From: Roseiflexaceae bacterium UBA965
Lineage (GTDB): Bacteria; Chloroflexota; Chloroflexia; Chloroflexales; Roseiflexaceae
NCBI GenBank assembly: GCA_002292925.1
Contig: DBCF01000021.1
Coordinates: 1-5,123, forward strand
DNA length: 5,123 nucleotides
Direction of reading: 5' to 3'
In this document: piece after piece, positions 1-5,123 of the stretch
How positions within the stretch are numbered: position 1 is the stretch's first letter
How the letters are laid out: each line of letters opens with the position of its first letter
Notes under the pieces: generated by a model
Told to the model about the DNA's origin: nothing
The model's input: the letters and a program-made list of their open reading frames with translations, nothing else
Databases searched by the model: none
Made by a program: the position numbers and the translations under genes

Positions 1-10
1 TGTAGCAGTA

Positions 11-105
11 GAGCCGCAGCCTGCTGCGGCTACGCAGAGACGCAGCCTGCTGCGGCTACGCAGATGTGGGGATTTCGCAGAGACGCAGCCTGCTGCAGCT
101 ACGCA
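11..105. repeat. three copies of a 26-bp palindromic repeat
   Basis: Two units lie directly head to tail (11-36 and 37-62). A third (80-105) follows after a 17-base gap. The units are nearly identical: the third base of each unit is paired only in copy 1 (gagcc versus gagac), and copy 3 has one further change (ctgcagc for ctgcggc). Each unit holds an inverted repeat. In copy 1 the arms agccgcag (12-19) and ctgcggct (24-31) pair perfectly around a 4-base loop; copies 2 and 3 pair with one and two mismatches. Bases 2-6 (gtagc) can also pair with 29-33, so a further unit may begin before the window edge. Short GC-rich intergenic palindromic repeats of this style are scattered through many bacterial genomes; whether this one is dispersed cannot be told from one locus. 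No spacer regularity supports a CRISPR array. Confidence 0.85.
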
Positions 106-188
106 TAAACCGATTGTTAATGATAGACTCATATGGCATTGGTAGAATCATTACAAATCGTTTGTTAGAGAGAAGCGACATTATTACT

Positions 189-1430
189 ATGCGCGATATT
201 TTGCAGTTACGTTTGCCTATCTGGTTTGTCATGCCGTTGTTGATGCTCACGAGTATCGTCATGCTCGGGGCAGGGTATTTGGTGGCACATCAACTGAGCA
301 CACCCTGTTCGTTGACCGCCGCCGAATGTAATAAATTGACGCGGTTATACACGGCGTGGGACATCGTCAGCCAGAATTATGTCGACCCCAAATCCGTCGA
401 CACCGACGCCATGATTGATGGGGCGATTAGTGGCATGGTTGACAGTGTGGGTGACCGTGGCCATAGTCGCTATATCTCGCCCAAAGATGCCGCCGCCGAA
501 CGTGAAGCGCTCGAAGGGAGCTTCGAAGGAATTGGCGCTTATTTGCGTGAACGAGACGGTTTTGTGATTATTGCAGCACCCATCGAAGGTTCCCCTGCGG
601 CTGCCGCTGGGATTTTGCCGGGCGACCGCGTCACTAAAGTCGACGGTGTCGATATGCGCACCGCCACTATTACCGAGCTCCAACGCAAAGTACGTGGTCC
701 AAGTGGTACCCAAGTGGTCCTCGACATCACCCACGAAGACGGCACGACCATGACGGTTACGATTACGCGCGCCACCATCGACATCCCCAGCGTGACCTGG
801 AAGATGTTGCCGGGGGGCGTAGCCCACATCCACCTCAATCAGTTTTCGGCCAAGGCGAGTGGCGACATGCAAACCGCCCTCACCGAAATCAAGGCAGCCA
901 ACGCCCAATCCATCGTGCTTGATTTGCGCAACAACCCCGGTGGCTATGTCGATCAATTGATGAATGTCGCCGGGCAATTTTTACCAGCCGACACCACCGT
1001 TTTGATTGAATCTACCCGTGACGGTACCCAAACACCCTACAAAACCGAAGGTACCGGGCTAGCCCTCGACATCCCAATGATGGTACTCATCAACAACAAT
1101 AGTGCCAGTGCCGCCGAGATTTTGGCTGGTGCGTTGCAATCGGCCAAACGTAGCGTGATTATCGGCGAAGCGACCTTTGGGACGGCAACCGTACTGCGCT
1201 CTTACCCCCTCGATGCCGGCGCCGAAATCCGCCTCGGCACCAGTCAATGGCTGACCCCTGAAGGCAAAGAAGTACGGGGCAAAGGGATTAGCCCCGATAT
1301 CGAGGTACCGCTCCGCAATTTGTCAAGTATTTTGACCCCCAGCGCTGCAGCCAAACTGAGCCAAGCTGATTTGCTTACCAGCGCCGATGTTCAACTCGTG
1401 CGCGCATTGCAAGAATTGGGCCTCAAATAA
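189..1430 (+). CDS. S41-family carboxyl-terminal processing protease, membrane-anchored, with atypical active-site loop
   Basis: This 413-residue protein has the full CtpA/Prc architecture. A basic N-terminus and one membrane segment (about residues 10-33) anchor it, with the rest expected outside the membrane. A helical region with the family pattern HSRYISP follows, then a PDZ domain (about 110-200, opening SFEGIGAYL) that binds substrate C-termini, then the S41 catalytic core. The core shows LDLRNNPGG and NNNSASAAEILAGAL, in which Ser307 (codon 1107-1109) aligns with the nucleophile. The loop that normally reads TFGKGTVQ is TFGTATVL, so the general-base Lys is Thr332 and the conserved Gln is Leu336. 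The family cleaves proteins near their C-termini, often envelope proteins; the substrate here is unknown. The frame stays open upstream to an ATG at 66, but that stretch overlaps palindromic repeats and has no family resemblance. The ATG at 189 directly precedes the anchor, though only a weak, distant purine run (167-175) precedes it. The gene ends at a strong terminator. Confidence 0.9.
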   Translation: MRDILQLRLPIWFVMPLLMLTSIVMLGAGYLVAHQLSTPCSLTAAECNKLTRLYTAWDIVSQNYVDPKSVDTDAMIDGAISGMVDSVGDRGHSRYISPKDAAAEREALEGSFEGIGAYLRERDGFVIIAAPIEGSPAAAAGILPGDRVTKVDGVDMRTATITELQRKVRGPSGTQVVLDITHEDGTTMTVTITRATIDIPSVTWKMLPGGVAHIHLNQFSAKASGDMQTALTEIKAANAQSIVLDLRNNPGGYVDQLMNVAGQFLPADTTVLIESTRDGTQTPYKTEGTGLALDIPMMVLINNNSASAAEILAGALQSAKRSVIIGEATFGTATVLRSYPLDAGAEIRLGTSQWLTPEGKEVRGKGISPDIEVPLRNLSSILTPSAAAKLSQADLLTSADVQLVRALQELGLK

Positions 1431-1480
1431 ACACATCCCCCACGGACGCCGGTGTGGCGTCCGTGGGGGATGTGTTTTTT
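1431..1480. terminator. shared bidirectional terminator between convergent genes
   Basis: A perfect 20-bp stem (arms 1431-1450 and 1456-1475) closes a 5-base loop, ggtgt. On the plus strand it is followed by six Ts, the last bases of the right arm merging into the T run (1475-1480), and it begins at the first base after the protease stop codon. Read on the minus strand it begins 8 bases after the stop codon of the prenyltransferase gene and is followed by ttatttgagg, a weaker T-rich tail. It therefore should work well for the protease and less strongly for the leftward operon. Confidence 0.93.
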
Positions 1481-1483
1481 CGT

Positions 1484-2479
1484 CTACATGAATTGCGTCC
1501 AGATGGCTTCGACTATCAAGCCCAGCAAAAAGAGCAACCCAAAGGTGCGGGTATGCACGAAGGCATAAGGGGCGTACCACAACGGCCAGACATCGGGGGG
1601 GTAGTCGGCAGGTGGTGCATCGGGGCGGATGGTGGTGAAAATCTTGATGGCCGCCCAGGCAGTGGGCAACGCCAGCGCCACAATGGCCAGCCACGGCGTA
1701 AAGACCCCCGTGACAATCAACCACGCCACAATGGCGTATTCGGCCACAAACAGAGCGATGGCCACATAGCGCGCCAGTACATCACCCAACAATACGGGCA
1801 AGGTACGGATTTTGCTGATGCGATCGGCGGGCATTTTGTCGATATGTTTGCCAAACAACACGGTGGTAGCAGCCAAGGTTTGTGGCAAACTAATCAGCAC
1901 TGCGGCCCACGACCATTGCCCGGTAATCACAAAATAGCCACCGCCCACCATCAACGGTCCCCATACCAGCAACACGGCAATTTCGCCCATGCCGATGTAT
2001 TTGAGGGGCCAGGTATAAAAAATCACGAAACCGGCGCCAACGAGTAGCAATTCGAGTGCCAACGTGCCCCGCAGATAAACCAAATAAACCCCAGGAATCA
2101 ACGCCAAGGCGCCAGTGACGGCGATATAGAGCAACAGTCCCCGTTGGTTGAGCAGGCCGTGTACGAGGGGTTGTGGGCCGTATTGGGCACGGAAGTAGTT
2201 GTTGTGGTCGACTCCTGAACGATAATCCATCAAGTCGTTAATCAGATTGTTGGCGGCGTGGGCCATCGTCAAGCCCACGAACAAGCAGAGCCACAAGGTC
2301 AAATCAAACATGCCATCATGCCAAGCCCACACACCGGCGATCATCGCCGATGTACCCGTCATCACCAACACGGCGGCGCGTGATGCCACCAACCAGCGCG
2401 AGATGATGTCGAGCCCTTGCCATTCTGCGAGGCTCAAACGCGGAATGGTGCGCAAGGCTTTGCCCCACATTGCAATCAT
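1484..2479 (-). CDS. UbiA-superfamily prenyltransferase, MenA-like
   Basis: This 331-residue polytopic membrane protein has about eight or nine hydrophobic helices, typical of UbiA enzymes, which join a polyprenyl diphosphate to an aromatic or other acceptor within the membrane. The first Mg-diphosphate motif is NNLINDLMDYRSGVD (residues 77-91; Asp82, Asp85, Asp91). It matches the NDxxDxxxGxD form of MenA, the 1,4-dihydroxy-2-naphthoate prenyltransferase of menaquinone synthesis. YTWPLKYIGMGEIAVLLVWG (155-174) matches the conserved MenA loop. The second motif, GKHIDKMPADRISKIRTLPV (210-229; Asp214, Asp219), corresponds to MenA's RDxxxDRxxGKRTL but with one extra residue between the acids. The acceptor is thus uncertain: menaquinone is the best guess, another prenyl lipid is possible. 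The start is fixed by aaaggaa (2485-2491) five bases upstream. It lies 46 bases downstream of a small membrane-protein gene and is probably co-transcribed with it. Confidence 0.88.
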   Translation of the reverse strand: MIAMWGKALRTIPRLSLAEWQGLDIISRWLVASRAAVLVMTGTSAMIAGVWAWHDGMFDLTLWLCLFVGLTMAHAANNLINDLMDYRSGVDHNNYFRAQYGPQPLVHGLLNQRGLLLYIAVTGALALIPGVYLVYLRGTLALELLLVGAGFVIFYTWPLKYIGMGEIAVLLVWGPLMVGGGYFVITGQWSWAAVLISLPQTLAATTVLFGKHIDKMPADRISKIRTLPVLLGDVLARYVAIALFVAEYAIVAWLIVTGVFTPWLAIVALALPTAWAAIKIFTTIRPDAPPADYPPDVWPLWYAPYAFVHTRTFGLLFLLGLIVEAIWTQFM

Positions 2480-2484
2480 CTACG

Positions 2485-2491
2485 TTCCTTT
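2485..2491 (-). promoter_or_regulatory. ribosome binding site of the prenyltransferase gene
   Basis: The minus strand reads aaaggaa, five bases before the ATG at 2479. It selects this start over the in-frame ATG three codons later. Confidence 0.75.
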
Positions 2492-2525
2492 CTATTGCGC
2501 ACCCATACTGATTGGGTCGCATCAC

Positions 2526-2867
2526 TTAGTCACATTGCGTAGCCGGCAAATAACGACACTGGATAATTTCGCTCAGCAACGCCACACTCAGTAGCACACC
2601 GCCACTTGCAAGGATGATGGCAATCAGCCAATGCCAGACCGCAAGGCGCTGGCCATGGCGCAACGGCCACAACGCCAGCCCACTACTCGCACACATCCAA
2701 GCGATTCCCATAGCGAGCACCCAGATTTCGTGGGGGCTGGTATGCCCCGTAGGTCGCAACCATTGCATAAATTGGGGCTGTTGACTCACTACCAGCTGAT
2801 TGACAACCACAAAGGGGATGTTGCTTGTAAGTGCCCCAATGGCATACCAACCAACAGCCAAACGCAT
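2526..2867 (-). CDS. small three-helix membrane protein of unknown function
   Basis: I do not recognise a family for this 113-residue protein. It has three hydrophobic segments (about residues 3-27, 48-68 and 77-102). The first loop, about 20 residues long, is polar (SQQPQFMQWLRPTGHTSPHE), and the C-terminal tail carries two cysteines (Cys104 and Cys112). The frame is open further upstream to 2963, but that extension is polar, runs across the divergent promoter region and reaches almost to the opposing gene. The ATG at 2867 has cggag (2874-2878) six bases upstream and begins directly with a hydrophobic helix, so it is chosen as the start. It precedes the prenyltransferase gene by 46 bases in the same direction, with no terminator seen between them, so the two are likely one operon. 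A role beside the prenyltransferase is inference from position only. Confidence 0.75.
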   Translation of the reverse strand: MRLAVGWYAIGALTSNIPFVVVNQLVVSQQPQFMQWLRPTGHTSPHEIWVLAMGIAWMCASSGLALWPLRHGQRLAVWHWLIAIILASGGVLLSVALLSEIIQCRYLPATQCD

Positions 2868-2873
2868 GACTGA

Positions 2874-2878
2874 CTCCG
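2874..2878 (-). promoter_or_regulatory. ribosome binding site deciding the start of the small membrane protein
   Basis: The minus strand reads cggag six bases before the ATG at 2867. No comparable site precedes the longer possible start at 2963. Confidence 0.7.
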
Positions 2879-2905
2879 ATATTTGCAGGGATTTATGTAT
2901 CGTAT

Positions 2906-2934
2906 ATTGTCGCACACAATCGACACTGTTACAA
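2906..2934 (-). promoter_or_regulatory. possible overlapping leftward promoter for the membrane-protein and prenyltransferase operon
   Basis: Read on the minus strand, ttgtaa (2934-2929) and gacaat (2911-2906) are 17 bases apart, each matching four of six consensus bases. The elements lie on top of the rightward promoter's -10 and -35 boxes, so the two promoters would share the same DNA in opposite directions. The weaker boxes make this call tentative; a start site nearer 2890 using other A/T-rich bases is possible. Confidence 0.35.
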
Positions 2935-2935
2935 T
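2907..2935 (+). promoter_or_regulatory. sigma-70-type promoter of the ABC1/UbiB kinase gene
   Basis: A -35 box ttgtcg (2907-2912, four of six consensus bases) and a -10 box tacaat (2930-2935, five of six) are separated by exactly 17 bases. Transcription would begin near 2942, giving a leader of roughly 28 bases before the ATG at 2970. Confidence 0.6.
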
Positions 2936-2955
2936 AGTTTTGTGATGATTTACAC

Positions 2956-2960
2956 AAAGG
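2956..2960 (+). promoter_or_regulatory. ribosome binding site of the ABC1/UbiB kinase gene
   Basis: The sequence aaagg lies nine bases before the ATG at 2970. A second ATG follows at once (2973), so the exact start is uncertain by one codon. Confidence 0.65.
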
Positions 2961-2969
2961 CACATTACA

Positions 2970-4481
2970 ATGATGCGTAGACGTTTTTGGCGCTTATATT
3001 TCACGCTCTTGGGCATTGTTGTGCATATTTTTATCTACGACATTTTGTTGGGGCGGTGGTTTGGGGGCAGCACGATTCGGCGTTGGGTGCGCTTAGCACG
3101 GCGCTTCCGGCGGCTGGCGATTGACCTCGGCGGCGTACCAATCAAACTAGGACAGTTTCTCAGTGTACGGGTCGATGTATTGCCGGCACCGGTTACCGCC
3201 ATCCTCGCCGATTTACGTGACCAGGTGCCGCCCGTCGATTTCGCCCAAATCATCCCCGTATTTACGGCGGCATGGGGGCAGCCCTATGACCAGGTAATGG
3301 CTGATTTTGAGAGCACACCGGTGGCGGCGGCATCGCTAGGGCAAGTCTACAAGGCACGCCGGCGTGATGATCAGCGCGTAGTGGCAATCAAGGTATTGCG
3401 CCCAGGCATCCACACCGTGATTGCTACCGATTTGGCGGCAGTGCAGGCGATTGTGCGCTTAATCAAAAATTACCCGTTGATTCGTCAGCGCGTCGATTTG
3501 CAACGAATTTTCGATGAATTCGCCTTGGTCTTACGCCAAGAGTTGGATTATCGCATCGAGGCCAACAACAACGCCACCTTGGCGGGATTCCTCGACCAAA
3601 TGCCCCGGGTAGCATTGCCCGTCATCCACCCCGATTTGTCGAATCGCAACGTACTGGTAATGGACTGGGTCGAGGGCATTAGCCCAGACGCCGGTGATGC
3701 GCTGACGGCGGCCGGGATTGACCGCAAGGCGGTGGCAGCCCAATTACTCGACATTTTTTTCACACAATGCTTTGTGCATGGCACCTTCCACGCTGACCCG
3801 CACCCGGGCAATTTGTTGATTGTGCCCAAGGGTAATGGTGATTGGACGCTGACGCTCCTTGACCTCGGGGCGGTGGCGCATGTACCGGCCCCATTACAAA
3901 AACATTTACGGGCGGGGGTGATTGCCATGGTAGGCAACGATGTGCCCCGCTTGATCCAAGCCTTTGACGATTTGGGGATGATTTTGCCTGATGCCGATCA
4001 CGACGACATCCAGCGTGTGTTACGGCGAGTGCTAGCCGATGTATTTGACCGGAGCATCGCCGATTTACGCACCATTGACGTCAAAAGCATTGCCTATGAC
4101 ACCCGTGATGTGATGCTGACCTTGCCCTTCCAATTACCCCAAGACGTGGTCTATCTCGGACGAGCCTTGGGATTGTTGAGTGGGGTAGTGACGATGCTCG
4201 ACCCCGAAATTAATTTCTTTCGGGCGGCACAACCGTTGGCGCAACGTTGGTTAAAGGATGGCCAAGGGTCGTTGCTTGATGGGGCCATCAAGCTGGGGCG
4301 GCAGTTGATTGGGCTACCACAGCGCCTCGACGGGGTGCTCAACCAACTCGAGCAAGGGCAGTTGCGGGTCGACATGCGCCGTCTCGAACGCCAGCTTCAG
4401 CGCATGGAAGCGACACAGCGCCGCCGTGATTTGGTGATTGGAGCGTTGGTGCTGGTAGTGGGGTATTTTGTGTGGCGGTAG
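2970..4481 (+). CDS. ABC1/UbiB/AarF-family atypical protein kinase-like protein
   Basis: This 503-residue protein carries every hallmark of the ABC1 (ADCK/UbiB) family. KLGQ (59-62) is the family-specific KxGQ motif. VAAASLGQV (118-126) is the alanine-rich loop that replaces the glycine-rich loop of ordinary kinases. Lys141 in VAIKV is the ATP-binding lysine. QELDYRIEANN (190-200) holds the ExD motif. HADPHPGN (274-281) gives Asp276 and Asn281, and LLDLG (296-300) gives the metal-binding Asp298 in a DLG form of the usual DFG. A hydrophobic N-terminal segment (about 9-27) and a C-terminal one (about 487-501, after a charged helical stretch at 455-485) suggest membrane attachment at both ends. 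Relatives support ubiquinone synthesis or lipid/quinone homeostasis, probably as ATPases rather than protein kinases. In an organism using menaquinone the precise job is unknown. The gene diverges from an operon with a UbiA-family prenyltransferase, consistent with a quinone link. Confidence 0.92.
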   Translation: MMRRRFWRLYFTLLGIVVHIFIYDILLGRWFGGSTIRRWVRLARRFRRLAIDLGGVPIKLGQFLSVRVDVLPAPVTAILADLRDQVPPVDFAQIIPVFTAAWGQPYDQVMADFESTPVAAASLGQVYKARRRDDQRVVAIKVLRPGIHTVIATDLAAVQAIVRLIKNYPLIRQRVDLQRIFDEFALVLRQELDYRIEANNNATLAGFLDQMPRVALPVIHPDLSNRNVLVMDWVEGISPDAGDALTAAGIDRKAVAAQLLDIFFTQCFVHGTFHADPHPGNLLIVPKGNGDWTLTLLDLGAVAHVPAPLQKHLRAGVIAMVGNDVPRLIQAFDDLGMILPDADHDDIQRVLRRVLADVFDRSIADLRTIDVKSIAYDTRDVMLTLPFQLPQDVVYLGRALGLLSGVVTMLDPEINFFRAAQPLAQRWLKDGQGSLLDGAIKLGRQLIGLPQRLDGVLNQLEQGQLRVDMRRLERQLQRMEATQRRRDLVIGALVLVVGYFVWR

Positions 4482-4502
4482 TTCTCGCAGGACTGTTGGA
4501 TT

Positions 4503-4523
4503 GTTCGAAGACATGCCTCGAAC
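4503..4523. terminator. weak hairpin between the kinase gene and the photolyase remnant
   Basis: A 6-bp stem (gttcga and tcgaac) closes a 9-base loop in the 75-base gap between two convergent coding remnants. There is no T run on either side, so it is at best a poor terminator. No better candidate is visible downstream of the kinase gene. Confidence 0.25.
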
Positions 4524-4556
4524 TTGTGCTTATTGGCAGAGCGACATGACGCAGCA

Positions 4557-4808
4557 CTAGGTTGGTGGTATCGGGAAATTTTCATTGAGGAACAGCTCGG
4601 CTTTGGCTATTTTGGCGTGATGTTTGGTCATATCGGTTGATTTCAAAAGCATCCCCATGCGTGAATTCGCCGCAATTGTGGCGCTGTTTTTGTGCAAAAA
4701 TCGCCAAAACAACCCATCCCAAATCTCGCACCATGGGTCGTTTTTGGTATAATCACTCATTTTGAAAATGTAATTTGACGCAGAAATATAGGGCTTGGTG
4801 GTAATCAA
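4557..4808 (-). pseudogene. C-terminal fragment of a deoxyribodipyrimidine photolyase-related protein
   Basis: The frame encodes about 83 residues resembling the C-terminal end of the photolyase-related (FeS-type, PhrB-like) cryptochrome family. Recognisable stretches are TKPYISASNYIFKMSDY, where family members have a conserved FAD-domain segment of the form GGLxxTKPYISxSNYxxKMS, and then PWCEIWDGLFWRFLHKN and NSRMGM (family: NPRM). The resemblance continues two codons upstream of the nominal TTG (through 4814, GGLITT), which shows that TTG is not a real start but the inside of an older reading frame. The stop codon at 4557 fits the normal end of the protein. Only one cysteine (in PWCEIW) remains where FeS members have several ligands; the others may be absent in this subgroup. 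It joins a second fragment out of frame. Confidence 0.7.
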
Positions 4809-5101
4809 GCCCCCAGCGGTAAGGGGACCGTGACGTTTTTGGGCAGCTTCTGTCTATTTTCGCTATCAAATGTCCATTTATCATGGAGTGGTTTGCCCTT
4901 TTGATCGACCAAAATATGCAAGCGCTTGCGTTGCTCAATATAAAAAGGGGTCATAAAATATTTACGGTTTTGAAAGTATTCATTGTATATTTCTGGTGGA
5001 GTCAAAAACCCCGGATTGGGAATAAATTCGAGTGCAATCAGCGCATCTTGGCAATGTTTTTTTATGCGTTTCTCAAGTAAAAAATCTTTTGGTTCATACA
5101 A
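4805..5101 (-). pseudogene. internal fragment of the same photolyase-related gene, from before the FAD domain
   Basis: The frame encodes 98 residues matching the region that ends the N-terminal half of photolyase-related proteins. It contains YEPKDFLLEKRIKKH and PNPGFLTPPEIYNEYF, followed by the strong signature FYIEQRKRLHILV, GKP, KWTFDSENRQKLPK (residues 53-88), which in relatives reads like FYREMRR...GKWNFDAENRKxLP. The expected Rossmann-like start of the protein, roughly 100 residues, is missing: a TAG at 5107-5105 precedes the fragment in frame, and the first possible start is a TTG with no ribosome binding site. The frame ends in TGA (4807-4805) exactly where the C-terminal fragment begins, with about 230 residues of FAD-binding core absent (size estimated from family length). 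This points to a deletion plus frameshift rather than two small genes. Confidence 0.7.
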
Positions 5102-5123
5102 TACCTACGCCAAAATCCCACCC

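Noticed and set aside
11..105. CRISPR array.
   Set aside because: Two copies abut with no spacer and the third follows after 17 bases; the units are palindromic and there are only three.
143..148. tagaat as a -10 box for the protease gene.
   Set aside because: No acceptable -35 box lies 16-18 bases upstream; the nearest candidates are 19 or 23 bases away, so the promoter is left uncalled.
66..188. Longer N-terminus for the protease, starting at the ATG at 66 or 120.
   Set aside because: The extension overlaps repeat DNA, has no ribosome binding site, and would put about 40 unrelated residues before the membrane anchor. The ATG at 189 fits the family better.
345..977. A 210-codon open frame on the minus strand.
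   Set aside because: It is antisense to the protease PDZ and catalytic regions, whose motifs are unmistakable; it shows no domain of its own.
1454..2047. A 197-codon open frame on the plus strand.
   Set aside because: It lies antisense to the prenyltransferase, begins inside the terminator hairpin and has a low-complexity composition rich in Gln, Gly and His typical of a shadow frame.
2868..2963. A 32-residue extension of the small membrane protein.
   Set aside because: It crosses the promoter region, has no ribosome binding site, and the ATG at 2867 has a good one.
4805..4808. Translational coupling or programmed frameshift joining the two photolyase fragments.
   Set aside because: The TTGA overlap looks like coupling, but the joined product would still lack about 230 residues of the family's central FAD domain and the N-terminal domain, so decay is the simpler reading.

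Overview
The window carries four intact protein genes, one decaying gene and a small cluster of palindromic repeats. The gene set and protein style (a trans-membrane carboxyl-terminal processing protease with a TFGT-type active-site loop, a MenA-like UbiA prenyltransferase, an ABC1/UbiB kinase) suggest a free-living bacterium, most plausibly a Chloroflexota member. That placement is an inference from remembered family resemblance and is weak; no rRNA or other marker is present.

Layout, left to right. Positions 1-105 hold three copies of a 26-bp palindromic repeat. An S41-family protease runs rightward (189-1430). It is followed by a very strong hairpin (1431-1480) that also lies just past the end of a leftward gene, so it probably terminates both. 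The leftward transcription unit has two genes: a small three-helix membrane protein of unknown function (2867-2526) and then a UbiA-family prenyltransferase (2479-1484). A compact divergent promoter region (2868-2969) separates this unit from a rightward ABC1/UbiB-family atypical kinase gene (2970-4481). Beyond it, on the minus strand, are two pieces of a photolyase/cryptochrome-related gene (5101-4557). The middle of the protein appears to be deleted and the two pieces are in different frames, so this is a pseudogene.

Functional reading. The prenyltransferase and the UbiB-type kinase share an intergenic promoter region and both belong to families tied to isoprenoid-quinone metabolism, so the centre of the window may be a small quinone or prenyl-lipid locus with an uncharacterised membrane partner. 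The protease is separated by a terminator and looks independent. Its active-site loop lacks the usual Lys and Gln, which is the most interesting protein-level oddity here. I see no convincing sign of a wholly new system, phage, insertion sequence, CRISPR array or RNA gene.
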